NCBI GenBank assembly: GCA_020062665.1
Contig: JAGUVW010000035.1
Location: 1 to 64,000, forward strand
Length of the DNA stretch: 64,000 nt
Origin: Pseudomonadales bacterium
Lineage (GTDB): Bacteria > Pseudomonadota > Gammaproteobacteria > Pseudomonadales > Ketobacteraceae
Direction of reading: 5' to 3'
The position numbers and the translations under genes were made by a program. Each line of letters starts with the position of its first letter. Within the stretch, counting starts at the first letter, position 1. The notes beneath the pieces were generated by a model that saw nothing but the letters and a program-made list of their open reading frames with translations, was not told the DNA's origin and searched no databases. This document shows positions 17,021-26,490 of the stretch, piece by piece.

Positions 17021-18610
17021 TTACAGGAAGCGACAGGCACCCTCGCGAAAATCTTCCCGATTTACCGACGCCGCGTTGATTTCCAGATAGTTATTGCGAG
17101 CTTGATCAAACGGCTCCCACGCGGGCACACCAGGGCCATTAGGATCACCGCTACGGGCGAAATTGCCCCACGCCTGCTGAAACAATTGCCTCACGGCACG
17201 ATCCGAAGGCCGGGTGAATGTACTCAGCAAAGGGAAATCAAAAATAAAGCCAATTTCCGCAGAGTGAAAGGTGCCCAGTGGCGGCGGATTCCGGCCGAAA
17301 CCCAACCTGACAATGCTAAAAAAAGGACTGTGAACGTCGTGGGTGAATTCATACAGCCACACCGGATTGGCAGCGCTATGCACTTGCGCCAGACGCAGCA
17401 CAGGACATTTGATCAACAGATCGCCCCGCAACGCAGCATGAGCATGCCCCGCATTGTTGTAGTGTTCCATCGGGTACTGCGCAGCAAAAGCAATGCCTCG
17501 ACCCGGATAGCGACTATCCAGAAAGGATTCATAATCTGCAGCATTGTCCGGATGATCAAGAAAGCCAGCAAACAAACTGCCTTCATCCTTATTGACACCC
17601 AATAGAATCGGCGTATCGCGCGGGGGATTATCTGCTAACAGTTTCATCGGGTGATCGGGTAGCACGTCACCGTCAATCACCAACCCCGTCTGAAACAGCC
17701 ATTCATCAAAATTCAAAGGAAATGACTGGAACAGGCCCATCTTGGTGACGCTACGTATCGTCTCGATCGGCAGAGCACGGGCACATGCCACCGGCTCTTC
17801 CGCATCGGCACATCCGACCAGCGCAAGCAGCGCAAAACCGTGCCACTGCGCCTGCTCAACGGTTTGAACATCAAGCGTTTCGCAGGCACCGCTTTCCAGA
17901 ATGGCTTTATGGAATAGACGAGGTGAGCGGGTTTTGGGTGTGGCCAGCAAAGCACAGACACTGTATGCACCGGCCGATTCCCCAAAAAGCGTGACGTTGT
18001 CGGGATCCCCATCAAACCGGGCGATCTCGCTATGAACCCATTGCAGTGCTGCAATCTGATCCCTGATTCCCTGATTGCCAGTGATAGCGGGATGGCTGCC
18101 GGTTGCGCCCAATGCAAAAAAACCGCTGGCCAGAAGACGATAGTTCGTGGACACCACCACGACATTCTGCGCCCTGGCCAGCTTGCCGGCATTGTATTGC
18201 AATTCACTGCTGGCGCCTCCCATCAAACCACCACCATGTACCCAGAACATCACCGGATGCGGCCCTGGCGTGTTCGGCACCCAGATATTCAAGGTCAGGC
18301 AATCCTCACTGGGATTGAGTATCGGCAGGCCCGTGCCATATTGGATGCAGGCATTCCCCATTTTGCTGGCATCCAGCACGCCCTCCCACGGCTCTGGCGG
18401 TTGCGGATCTGCCCAGCGCAACTCGCCCACTGGCGGCTTGGCGAACGGAATTCCCCAAAAGCGCCGTGAATCAGCCTCTTGTACGCCCTGCACCGCGCCA
18501 TAGCGGGTCATGACTGTGTCGGTTTTTTTGCAGGCGCCAAGCAAGGCCGTAAACAATAGCAGTATCAATACTGGCAGCCACTTACGGCAGAATAGATGGT
18601 GGTACTGCAT
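17021..18610 (-). CDS. Type B carboxylesterase, lipoprotein
   Basis: A 529-residue alpha/beta-hydrolase of the type B carboxylesterase (cholinesterase-like) family that hydrolyses carboxylic esters. The nucleophile Ser is in FGESAGAYS, the acid is probably Glu in VNKDEGSLF, and the His is in FHSAEIGFIF. The oxyanion loop is VHGGGLMGG. The N-terminus from the ATG at 18610 is a lipoprotein signal (LPVLILLLFTALLGAC, Cys27), so it is membrane-anchored; residue 29 is Lys, giving no Asp+2 retention signal. GGGGAAGCG directly precedes this ATG. Upstream in-frame starts to 18733 would hide the signal peptide. Divergent from an AraC regulator, a possible controller. Confidence 0.9.
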   Translation of the reverse strand: MQYHHLFCRKWLPVLILLLFTALLGACKKTDTVMTRYGAVQGVQEADSRRFWGIPFAKPPVGELRWADPQPPEPWEGVLDASKMGNACIQYGTGLPILNPSEDCLTLNIWVPNTPGPHPVMFWVHGGGLMGGASSELQYNAGKLARAQNVVVVSTNYRLLASGFFALGATGSHPAITGNQGIRDQIAALQWVHSEIARFDGDPDNVTLFGESAGAYSVCALLATPKTRSPRLFHKAILESGACETLDVQTVEQAQWHGFALLALVGCADAEEPVACARALPIETIRSVTKMGLFQSFPLNFDEWLFQTGLVIDGDVLPDHPMKLLADNPPRDTPILLGVNKDEGSLFAGFLDHPDNAADYESFLDSRYPGRGIAFAAQYPMEHYNNAGHAHAALRGDLLIKCPVLRLAQVHSAANPVWLYEFTHDVHSPFFSIVRLGFGRNPPPLGTFHSAEIGFIFDFPLLSTFTRPSDRAVRQLFQQAWGNFARSGDPNGPGVPAWEPFDQARNNYLEINAASVNREDFREGACRFL

Positions 18611-18752
18611 CGCTTCCCCATGTTCTGGAATGGACATCAGGGTGCCAGCATATAGCCGTCTGAAATACCGCGATTGTATGGAGCGGCTGCCCATGCGTGG
18701 GGCGCGAGTCAGCCTCTGCGTTAGTCCCACCACACGACATTGAGTACAATGC

Positions 18753-19604
18753 GTGAGTCAAACGAACACAACAATAACGACGACAATGACAATAAACGAT
18801 ACGCCCATACCCACCACATTCGAAGGCACGGTTTACTATCGCCAGCGCAGCGTGCTGGTGCTGGCTCCCAGTTTTGTAGCAAAACCCGACGACCGCACTT
18901 TCCGCCGCAAGTCTGTGCGCTTGCTGCTGGGTTGTTCGAAGCCATTCCGCGTGGAATTCACCACTGGAGAAACACTGGAAACGCGCGCCGCCCTCATTGC
19001 ACCCGGGGCCGGATGTTGTCGTATCTACGGAGAAGACGCCGATATCGCCCTGTTCGATTTCGCAAAAGCCACGCCAGAATATCAGGCCACCGAACAGTTG
19101 CTGCTGGATCTGCCTTACCGTTCCCTCGATCTGGACGACTTTCTGCCCTGGTTGCCCACCCTGATTGCGGGCCAGCAAGGTGCGCTTGCCAATCACGAAA
19201 TCATCCAGCTGATGACAACGATGGTGGAAACACTTACTGGTGCGCCGTTGCCGACGTTGAGCGTTGATTCCCGCGTTGCCCAGGCACTGCAGTTGATCGA
19301 AGCCCTGCCGCTGGACGAAATCACCCTCGCACGGCTGGCACCTGCCGTGAAACTGTCAGCAGAACGCTTCCGTCATCTTTTTAAGGAATCAACCGGCATC
19401 AATGTCTCCACCTATGCCCGGCAACTGGCGGTGTGGCGTGCGCTTGAGGCCATCGAAAAGGGAATCACCATTACCCAGGCATCCCACCAGGCCGGCTTCT
19501 ATGATGTTTCGCATTTTTATCGGGCGTACGCAGATCTGTTCGGCGTCAACCTTTGCGAAAAAAGCAACGTCAGAAAATTCAGGCGCGTGCGCTATTTTGA
19601 GTAG
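18753..19604 (+). CDS. AraC-family transcriptional regulator
   Basis: A 283-residue regulator with a C-terminal pair of helix-turn-helix motifs: ITLARLAPAVKLSAERFRHLFKESTGINVSTYARQLAVWRALEAIEKG and ITQASHQAGFYDVSHFYRAYADLFGVN. The N-terminal 170 residues look like a cupin-type sensor (GETLETRAALIAPGAGCCRIYG). Start is uncertain: a GTG at 18753 or the ATG 33 bases later (MTINDTPIPTT). It is divergent from the carboxylesterase, 142 bases apart, and convergent with the TonB receptor. It may control either neighbour; the sequence does not decide. Confidence 0.88.
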   Translation: MSQTNTTITTTMTINDTPIPTTFEGTVYYRQRSVLVLAPSFVAKPDDRTFRRKSVRLLLGCSKPFRVEFTTGETLETRAALIAPGAGCCRIYGEDADIALFDFAKATPEYQATEQLLLDLPYRSLDLDDFLPWLPTLIAGQQGALANHEIIQLMTTMVETLTGAPLPTLSVDSRVAQALQLIEALPLDEITLARLAPAVKLSAERFRHLFKESTGINVSTYARQLAVWRALEAIEKGITITQASHQAGFYDVSHFYRAYADLFGVNLCEKSNVRKFRRVRYFE

Positions 19605-19611
19605 CGCACGC
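19585..19611. terminator. Hairpin at the end of the AraC gene
   Basis: Arms GCGTGCGCTA (19585-19594) and TAGCGCACGC (19602-19611) are perfectly complementary with a 7-base loop. The second arm contains the TAG stop of the regulator, and TTTC follows. It could stop transcription from the plus strand before the convergent receptor gene. Confidence 0.55.
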
Positions 19612-19672
19612 TTTCAGAGGCCGGAACATCCTGCTACAGGTTGGTATCGCGCATGATTCTGCCTCTACATCA

Positions 19673-21754
19673 TCAGAACGTATAGCGATACTGCGCCAGC
19701 AACGAACGCCCCGGCATCGGATAGTCGCCTTTTTCCACGTAATATTTGTCGCCGATATTGTCTGCCTTCAGCGTCACCCGGTGTTGCGGTTGAAACTGCC
19801 AGCCGGCACTGACATCGAACACGCTGAAGCTGGGATATTCATATTGTCCGCCAGTGCCATCAGTAAAAATACGGCCGGTGCTGAAATCATTATCCTCCAT
19901 GCCCCGCACATGACGGCCACCCACCCGCAACGAATATTCACCATCGTCATAGCCGAAGCCCACGTTGATCTTGAAGCGCGCCACGTTGTTCATCACCCGC
20001 TCGCCGGTGGAGACTTCCTCCTTGCGTTTATCGTAATAGGTCGACGAAAAATCGCCTGTCCACAGGCCCGGCGTCACGCCGAACACTGTGCTCATATCCC
20101 ACAAGCCTGTCAGCTCCCAACCACTGGCCAATGAACCCAGCGCGTTTTCATACGTGGTGACCCGCAACGTCGGCGTCTGCGTGGTAATGACGCTGCTGAT
20201 GCGATCGTCTACCTCCAGACGGAACCAGGTCAGATCCAGGCCGAACTGTTCGCCTTCGTAACCCATGCCGATATCGACACTTTCGCTGCTTTCCGGATCA
20301 AGATCCGGATTGCCACGGGTGATGCGGGTCTGGCTGCCCACCACGGTTTCCGACAGGCCGGCGATCTGGTTGGCTTCCGGAACGATGAAACCTGTGCCCA
20401 CACTGGCATGCAGGCGCACCGGGCTGGATGCGTCGGGCCGCAGCACAATGCCGGCGCGCGGATTGAATGCATCGAACTTTTCCGATCCCGGTTGCAGATC
20501 CGGGCGCATGGGAGTGGCCAACACCTTGGATTCGATTTCATCGTGGCGCGCGCCGATATTGAATATCAATCGATCCTCGAACCAGCGCGAGGTCAGGTCG
20601 GCAAACAGACCATACTGAATCTGTTCGAAGTAAGGCGTGTTGGAACCCCGGCGACTGCCATTGGCATTGTACGAAGCGGTTTTGCTTTCCGCATTGTTGT
20701 AATCCAATCCCACAATCAAATCGTAATCCGCGCCGATGGCCCAGCTGTCCTGCAACTGCGCGCCGGTAAAGCGGATGTCGCGGGTATTCGACACGAACTC
20801 GGCCACATTCGGTGGCTGATCGGTGTACTCGTATTCCTCCTGCGCGTTGTACACCAGCGCCAGCAGGTGATGATCACCTACGCGGCCCGTCAGACTGACA
20901 TCGCCGCCGATATTGCGTTCGGCTTTTTTGCTTTGATTGTTGACGCCATCGGATTCCGCGCCGGGCGTTTCGGATTCTGGCGCGTCGTAACCCAGCACTC
21001 GTACCTGGGCCTCCCAGTCTGGCGCCAGTTCTGCCGCCAGTCGCGCAAAAATATTGTTTTGCTCGAACTGGGTGTTAGGCCGGGCCTTGCCGTGGCCCTG
21101 CTCGAAATCACCGTAAACTTTTCCGCCATCACCCATTTTGAAATCGTCGTTCTGCGCGCGATGGGTCAGGCCCAGATCAAAACTCAGGTGATCCCCCAGC
21201 GCGCCACCGGCACTGGCACCGGCCGTCACCGTTTCAAAACTGCCGTAGCCAAGGTACGCATCGCCCGACACGTTGCCTGCGCTTTTGCGCGTAATGAAAT
21301 TCACCACGCCGCCCATGGCCGATGCACCGTACAGCGCCGACGCGGAACCTTTCAGCACTTCCACCCGCTCGATGCCGGCAGCCGCGATATTGCCCATGCT
21401 GGTGGCACCGGCAGGGCGGCCATCCACCAGAATCAGTACGCGCTGGTTGATGCCCGAGAACTGCGGGCGAAAACCACGCAAACCGATGCCGGACAATCCG
21501 CCTGGATATTCAATCACATCCACCGAGGCGTTCTTCTTCAGGATGTCGGTAATGTAGTAGCCGGGTGTGTCCTGCAGTTTTTGGCTGTCGATCACTTCCA
21601 TCGATGCCGGCACATCCAGCCTGTTTTGTTCGCTACGGCTGGCAGTGACCACCATTGCATCCAGCCGGTGAATTTCTTTGCCCCCGGATGTTTGGGCAAG
21701 CAAAACGGTGTGCGGCGCCATCAGCGCAAGGCCCCAGAATCTGTACTTCAGCAT
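19673..21754 (-). CDS. TonB-dependent outer-membrane receptor, B12-regulated
   Basis: A 693-residue TonB-dependent receptor. A short signal peptide precedes a TonB box-like LDAMVVTASR (similar to the BtuB box), then the plug domain with DVIEYPGGLSGIGLRGFRP, VLILVDGRPAGAT and ERVEVLKGSASALYGASAMGGVVNFIT, and a beta-barrel ending in LLAQYRYTF with the terminal Phe needed for outer-membrane assembly. It is last in a minus-strand operon headed by a cobalamin riboswitch, so a corrinoid or cobalt complex is the best guess for the ligand. Its length exceeds E. coli BtuB (about 614 with signal), and iron chelates remain possible because of the PepSY partner. Confidence 0.92.
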   Translation of the reverse strand: MLKYRFWGLALMAPHTVLLAQTSGGKEIHRLDAMVVTASRSEQNRLDVPASMEVIDSQKLQDTPGYYITDILKKNASVDVIEYPGGLSGIGLRGFRPQFSGINQRVLILVDGRPAGATSMGNIAAAGIERVEVLKGSASALYGASAMGGVVNFITRKSAGNVSGDAYLGYGSFETVTAGASAGGALGDHLSFDLGLTHRAQNDDFKMGDGGKVYGDFEQGHGKARPNTQFEQNNIFARLAAELAPDWEAQVRVLGYDAPESETPGAESDGVNNQSKKAERNIGGDVSLTGRVGDHHLLALVYNAQEEYEYTDQPPNVAEFVSNTRDIRFTGAQLQDSWAIGADYDLIVGLDYNNAESKTASYNANGSRRGSNTPYFEQIQYGLFADLTSRWFEDRLIFNIGARHDEIESKVLATPMRPDLQPGSEKFDAFNPRAGIVLRPDASSPVRLHASVGTGFIVPEANQIAGLSETVVGSQTRITRGNPDLDPESSESVDIGMGYEGEQFGLDLTWFRLEVDDRISSVITTQTPTLRVTTYENALGSLASGWELTGLWDMSTVFGVTPGLWTGDFSSTYYDKRKEEVSTGERVMNNVARFKINVGFGYDDGEYSLRVGGRHVRGMEDNDFSTGRIFTDGTGGQYEYPSFSVFDVSAGWQFQPQHRVTLKADNIGDKYYVEKGDYPMPGRSLLAQYRYTF

Positions 21755-21821
21755 AAGGTATCTTCCTCTTTGATTTTCACGTTCACGACAGGCGCCGGGC
21801 TAAGCCGGTCACCGAAATAAT

Positions 21822-23081
21822 TTATTGGTTTGCGCTCGGCTGCCCGGCGTGAGCAGTGTGCAGTTGCGTTGCCGCCTGACGCCGCGGCTTTGGCTGACGA
21901 GCACACCGCTTGCGCCACCAGATCACAACGCCTGTCAGTGCCAACACGGCAATCAACAAGCCGCCGACAAAAATCAGCAGGCGCCCTGCCCAGCCAAATG
22001 CTTTGCCGGAATGCAGGGGAAACTGCCAATCGGCGATGATGTCACCTGCTGTTCCCTGCCCCACCAGATGCAGATGAACCAATTGTCCGCCGTTGCCATC
22101 CACATACACCCGTGCACCCGCAACATCCGGACTCAAATCAAAATCCGTGTTGAAGCTGATGCGGTAATAACCTTGCTGCGGGTTGTAGTGCACGGACTGC
22201 AGTGCATGGGCAATGCTGCGTTCCTCCAGTGTTCGCTTCGCAGCCTCGATGGCCTGCTGCCACGACTGGGCCGGTTGCCACAGCGGGCGTGCCAGTGGCG
22301 GTTGCTCGAATGGTCGCTGCGTCTGCGTGGTAAACACCGACAGCAACGGGTCGAACACTTCCCGGCGCAAATTGAAGTACACGCTGGAAAACGCCAGCAC
22401 TAAAAGCAGCGGATACAACCACAGGCCGCTGGCCCGATGCAGATCGAAGTTCAGACGCTTGCGTTGCACACGCCAGGCCGGCTTCCATTTTTTCCAGAAT
22501 GGTGGTTGCCACCATTTCCCGGCGTTGCGCGGCAGCGTCAGATAAAACGCCCACAGACAATCCAGCAGCCACACCAACGCCACACAACCCAACAGCACAC
22601 GCCCGACTTGCCCCAGCGTCAATTGATAGTGGAACTGGTAAATCCAGCGCACCGCCTCGCGGCTATTCAGGCGTGGCTCGATGGTGCTGCGGCCACCCAG
22701 CAGATCACCGCTGGCGGGATGCAGGAACACCTGATTCACACGCGCACCGCCAACGCCGTTCCACTGCCGTACATAGGCCATCGCCGGTTGGCCATGATGC
22801 GCGGGCAGCATCAACGTGCTCACGGATGTACCCGGCGCCTGTTGCTGCAAGCGCGCAATCAACGCCGGTGCTGGCATTGCCGGCTCCACATCTGCCAGCG
22901 CAAACCACTGGGGATTGAGCCAACGATCCAGCTCTTCCTCGAACACCAGCACGCTGCCGGTGACACCTGCCAGCACCAGAAACAGCGCCATACCCAATCC
23001 TGCATAGCGGTGCAACCACACCAGTGTTTTGCGTGAATCGATCGACCGCCGGCGAACCGCTGCTGAACTGCGCGCACTCAT
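21822..23081 (-). CDS. PepSY-associated TM-helix protein
   Basis: A 419-residue inner-membrane protein of the PepSY-TM (COG3182) family. RKTLVWLHRYAGLGMALFLVLAGVTGSVLVFEEELDRWLNP is the typical first helix and H-Y/W motif; PepSY-like periplasmic segments and three further helices follow, ending HSGKAFGWAGRLLIFVGGLLIAVLALTGVVIWWRKR. Relatives sit beside siderophore receptors and are proposed to reduce or process imported metal complexes with haem bound between helices. Here it lies between the DUF1501 gene (12-base gap) and the receptor, under a cobalamin riboswitch, which suggests handling of a corrinoid or cobalt complex instead. Confidence 0.9.
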   Translation of the reverse strand: MSARSSAAVRRRSIDSRKTLVWLHRYAGLGMALFLVLAGVTGSVLVFEEELDRWLNPQWFALADVEPAMPAPALIARLQQQAPGTSVSTLMLPAHHGQPAMAYVRQWNGVGGARVNQVFLHPASGDLLGGRSTIEPRLNSREAVRWIYQFHYQLTLGQVGRVLLGCVALVWLLDCLWAFYLTLPRNAGKWWQPPFWKKWKPAWRVQRKRLNFDLHRASGLWLYPLLLVLAFSSVYFNLRREVFDPLLSVFTTQTQRPFEQPPLARPLWQPAQSWQQAIEAAKRTLEERSIAHALQSVHYNPQQGYYRISFNTDFDLSPDVAGARVYVDGNGGQLVHLHLVGQGTAGDIIADWQFPLHSGKAFGWAGRLLIFVGGLLIAVLALTGVVIWWRKRCARQPKPRRQAATQLHTAHAGQPSANQ

Positions 23082-23093
23082 ATCACACCGGCT

Positions 23094-24371
23094 TCAGGCG
23101 ATGCGAAACGGCTGACCCAGCCAGCCGGGAAACACCGCGCCCAAATCCGCAATGCCAAGGCGGGTCTGCAGCAGATTCCCCAGCACCGCGCGATAGTCGG
23201 TGGTCACCGGCAGATCCATGCGATCTTCCAGCGCATCCCGCTCGAAGCGCTCCGGCAACTGGCCCAGCACGTTCCCGCCGTGCACGTCGCCACCCAGCAC
23301 CAGCATCGCAGTGGCGCGACCGTGATCGGTACCTACCCGCTTGTTTTCCAGCACCGTGCGGCCGAAATCTGTCAGCGTCACCACGGTCACATCCTCCCAA
23401 CGATCACCCAGATCCGCGCGAAAGGCCGCCAGCGAATCCGCCAGATCCCGCGCCATTACACCGAACGGCCCACCCAGCGCAGCAGAATTCGAATGCGTAT
23501 CCCAAGTGCCCTTGCGATCCGGACTCTGATTGGAATCGGCAAACGCCAGTTGCAGGCCCACATCCGCTTTGATCAGCTGTGCGATATCGCGCAGGCTCGC
23601 GCCCAACGTCGAACCGGCGGGATAGGCTGCACTCGCTGCCGGCTGCCGCGACAACACACGCGCCAGTTCAAGCCCGGCACTGGCTGTTTCACGCAGTACT
23701 GGGTTGGATTGCTGGCGATATTGCGCTTCCAGTTGCTGCAGGAATTCCATCGATTCGCCTTGCAGTGAAAGCTGTTCCAGATTGCGGATATTGGTCACCG
23801 GATGATGGCCGTAGAAAATGCGCGGCCGCTGTTCGGTCAGCGCCACCGCCGGCAGCAGCGACTGCGCACCAGCCGGCAATGCAACCGCGGCCTTGTTGAG
23901 CCAGCCATCGCTATTGCTGCGATCCCCTGGCGTGCCGGACTCCCACCACAATTGCGCCGTGCCGTGAGAGCGGGTGGGATGCGGCGAACCCACTCCGTGA
24001 ATGATCGCCAGCTCGCGGGATTGGTAGAGCGGCAGCATCGACGCCATCGCCGGATGCAGACCAAAGCCATCACCCAATTCCAACCGTGAATTTTCCCGGC
24101 CAGTACCCGGCGCCGACAGCATCAAATTCGGTCGCAGTTTTGCCAGATGCGCATCCGTGTAAGGCGTTACCGCCATCAGGCCGTCCATGCCGAAACGCAG
24201 GAACAATGTCACCAGCACTTTGGGGCGCGCAGCGGTGGCGGAAGCAGCAGAAACGGCATGGGCCGCTGCCCGCTCGACAAACAACGGCAGCGGACCTGAC
24301 GCGGCGGCAAAAAGTGCGACCGCACCGGATTTCAACAACGTGCGGCGCGATTGATTGAATACGTGAGTCAT
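23094..24371 (-). CDS. DUF1501 family protein, Tat-exported
   Basis: A 425-residue exported protein of the DUF1501 family (related to sulfatase/phosphatase folds; function unknown). The N-terminus carries a twin-arginine signal, SRRTLLKSGAVALFAAASG, implying export of a folded, perhaps metal-containing protein. Family blocks include LFLRFGMDGLMAVTPYTD, SHGTAQLWWESG, DTHSNSAALGGPFG and the C-terminal TDFGRTVLENKRVGTDHGRATAMLVLGGDVHGGNVLG; the conserved Asp and His residues in DxH and GTDHGR look like metal ligands. A good RBS (GAGAGGAATTCACC) precedes the ATG. It directly follows a DUF1800 gene, the usual partner. Confidence 0.92.
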   Translation of the reverse strand: MTHVFNQSRRTLLKSGAVALFAAASGPLPLFVERAAAHAVSAASATAARPKVLVTLFLRFGMDGLMAVTPYTDAHLAKLRPNLMLSAPGTGRENSRLELGDGFGLHPAMASMLPLYQSRELAIIHGVGSPHPTRSHGTAQLWWESGTPGDRSNSDGWLNKAAVALPAGAQSLLPAVALTEQRPRIFYGHHPVTNIRNLEQLSLQGESMEFLQQLEAQYRQQSNPVLRETASAGLELARVLSRQPAASAAYPAGSTLGASLRDIAQLIKADVGLQLAFADSNQSPDRKGTWDTHSNSAALGGPFGVMARDLADSLAAFRADLGDRWEDVTVVTLTDFGRTVLENKRVGTDHGRATAMLVLGGDVHGGNVLGQLPERFERDALEDRMDLPVTTDYRAVLGNLLQTRLGIADLGAVFPGWLGQPFRIA

Positions 24372-24383
24372 GGTGAATTCCTC

Positions 24384-26096
24384 TCAGTGCAGTTGGAAGG
24401 CAGGCGCAGCAATCCGTAGCGCGAGTGCTGGCACAGCTTCACTTGCTGTTGCGATATGCACGCCGTCGATGGCACCGGCCTGCAATGCCTGGGCAAACCG
24501 CGCCCGCGTGATGAGCGCGCCGGGATCGAGCCAATCGCTACCCTCCAGTGAATAGCCGGTGGCTTCCTGATACTGGTACAACGGCTGGCCCAACTGCGCT
24601 GCCCAATCGACAAGTGCCGTGGTGGACGTGATATCAGCTTGCGCCGAACGCAACGCGCTCACCGCGAACTGGAAGGGAGTTTTGAATTTCGGCTGCTGCG
24701 CGGCGGCCTGCCAGAACGCCGGTTCACTTACCAGCGCCGCGAGCAGTGCAGGCACATCGCCATCGCTTTCGATGAAGCGCGCGGATAGTTTTTTAGTCAG
24801 TGCTGCATCGGCATTTTCGCCGACAAAGAACTGCACCAACTTCGCGGAAATATGACGCGCGGTATCAGGGTGACGCGCCAGAAGCACCAGCAGTTGTTCG
24901 GCTTCTTCCACGCCGCCACCAGCAGGAAACGTTTTTCCCAGCACCGTTTTCGCCAGCGCATCATGCTGATCGGCGCGGAACCAGAAGCTGCCACGGCTAA
25001 CGAATCCCAGCGACATCAATTTGCTTAAGTCCACAGCAAACCATTGCGCATCGGGGCCATAAGGGCGAGTGCTCCAGCCTGTCAGCAGACGCGCTGCAGC
25101 ATCGATATCCTGCTGCGACAGTGCCGCGACCAACCCCAGCGAGTGGCGCCGCAACAGCGACTGCGCAAGCTCCAGGTTCGGCCCGGTGGGCGGCCAGAAT
25201 TCCCGCGTCAACAGCAGATCCTGTTCTTGCTCCACCTGGGTCAGCAACTGTGTAACGTCCTGCAACGGCTGCTCCGCCAGCGCGGGCTGCGCGGCCAGCA
25301 AACGCCCCATCGTCGTATCGGCATCCGCCACCTGTTGAGGTTGTGCTTCGCGCGAAAAATAGTTCAGCAATGCAGGATGCTGGTAACTCAGCCGCAGCAG
25401 ATCAGAATAGCGGCCAAGTGCATGGGGACGCAGCACATCGCGCTCATGGGACATAACCCAGGGCCGCGATCCAAAATGCGTCGTGCCCGTAAAGAAATGG
25501 TTCTGCCAGAAATCCGTCATCACTTCCCGCAGCTGGTTTTCCGCATACACGCTGCGCATCAGCTTCTGGCCGTACAGCTGGGGTAGAAAATTGGCTTCCA
25601 GGGAATGAAAGCCGTGCTCGCGGGAAAACATATCCAGCTTCGCCTGGATGATGCTGAAATCCATCACGGGTTCATCGCGCCCTGGCAGCGTGCCCGCGTA
25701 AAAGCGTCGGGCGTGGGCCGACAGCATGCTGGACGAAGGAAACCGCTGGAACAGTTCTGCGTCTGTCAGCGTCAGCGCATCAAAACCGGCCAGCCGTGCT
25801 TCCAGTGTCGTTTCGTCTGCAACAGCATCCAGTTGCGCGGCGAACCATGCCGGCAATCCCTGCTGCAGAATTTTTTCGCGCTCACCCGGACGCGCGCCAA
25901 ACGTGAACCGTTGCAACAGAATATCGGCCGCCTGTTCATCCGACAGCCGCGCTGCGCGGTAGGCATTCTCCATCGACGACGGAGCAGCAGAGTCCGGTTG
26001 CGAAGCATCCTGACATCCCGACAGCGCCAGCAAGAACGCCAGCCCAGACAATTTCCAGGCATGCGTAAGCCGCCCGATCAGACAACGGTATTTCAT
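24384..26096 (-). CDS. DUF1800 family lipoprotein
   Basis: A 570-residue protein of the DUF1800 family, nearly always coded beside DUF1501; function unknown. The N-terminus is a lipoprotein signal (LSGLAFLLALSGC, then QDAS), so it is probably anchored in the envelope. Family features include ADILLQRFTFGARPGE, MTDFWQNHFFTGTTHF (the strongly conserved WxNHF motif), AARLLTGWSTRP and KTVLGKTFPAGGGVEEAEQLLVLLARHPDTARHISAKLVQFFV. It is the first gene behind the second cobalamin riboswitch, with RBS GAGGAATTTA at 26101-26110. Confidence 0.93.
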   Translation of the reverse strand: MKYRCLIGRLTHAWKLSGLAFLLALSGCQDASQPDSAAPSSMENAYRAARLSDEQAADILLQRFTFGARPGEREKILQQGLPAWFAAQLDAVADETTLEARLAGFDALTLTDAELFQRFPSSSMLSAHARRFYAGTLPGRDEPVMDFSIIQAKLDMFSREHGFHSLEANFLPQLYGQKLMRSVYAENQLREVMTDFWQNHFFTGTTHFGSRPWVMSHERDVLRPHALGRYSDLLRLSYQHPALLNYFSREAQPQQVADADTTMGRLLAAQPALAEQPLQDVTQLLTQVEQEQDLLLTREFWPPTGPNLELAQSLLRRHSLGLVAALSQQDIDAAARLLTGWSTRPYGPDAQWFAVDLSKLMSLGFVSRGSFWFRADQHDALAKTVLGKTFPAGGGVEEAEQLLVLLARHPDTARHISAKLVQFFVGENADAALTKKLSARFIESDGDVPALLAALVSEPAFWQAAAQQPKFKTPFQFAVSALRSAQADITSTTALVDWAAQLGQPLYQYQEATGYSLEGSDWLDPGALITRARFAQALQAGAIDGVHIATASEAVPALALRIAAPAFQLH

Positions 26097-26221
26097 GGAA
26101 TAAATTCCTCAACGGAAAAAAATGAACGGCCGGATTTACACCGGACATCATGCAGAGGAGGAAGAGACGTGAAGCAGTCGCTTGCAACCCGGTGGACACC
26201 CCGCCACGGCCTGACATATGA

Positions 26222-26485
26222 AATCAGGCCGGTCTCCGGGCTGGCAGAGAAGCTGGTATTCCAGCTTGGCCGGACGTCTTCCCGCGATTCACATCTGGTT
26301 TAGTGTTACAACCGATCCGTTTCTTCGCAGTGACTGCTGAACGCCAGGGAGGCATCAGCGCGTCCGGTTTGCATCTGCTTACCGTTGCGGGGGCAGCACA
26401 GGCATTGCAAGGTTCATTGGAATTGCGCACCTGTTTCCCGATTATCCCGCGGCCATTGAACACGGCCACAGGCACCTGAAATCTG
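26222..26485 (-). promoter_or_regulatory. Cobalamin riboswitch upstream of DUF1800-DUF1501-PepSY-TBDR
   Basis: Read on the minus strand, the blocks of a cobalamin riboswitch appear in order: ATCGGGAAACAGGTGC (about 26430-26445), the core GCTGCCCCCGCAACGGTAAG (26379-26398), a GCGGGAAGACG element (about 26277-26287) and the B12 box AGCCCGGAGACCGGCCTGAT (26224-26243). The core is closer to consensus than in the cobO riboswitch. It ends about 125 bases before the DUF1800 start. GAGGAGGAAG on the plus strand (26155-26164) means the leader RNA carries a CTTCCTCCTC that could pair with the GAGGAA ribosome site. Confidence 0.93.
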
Positions 26486-26490
26486 GCACG

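Noticed and set aside
19673-21754. Naming the TonB receptor btuB
   Set aside because: The B12 riboswitch and TonB box fit, but the length and PepSY partner also fit siderophore receptors; the ligand is unproved.
20408-21820. 470-codon plus-strand open frame opposite the TonB receptor
   Set aside because: No family motifs; the receptor on the minus strand is complete with plug, barrel and terminal Phe.
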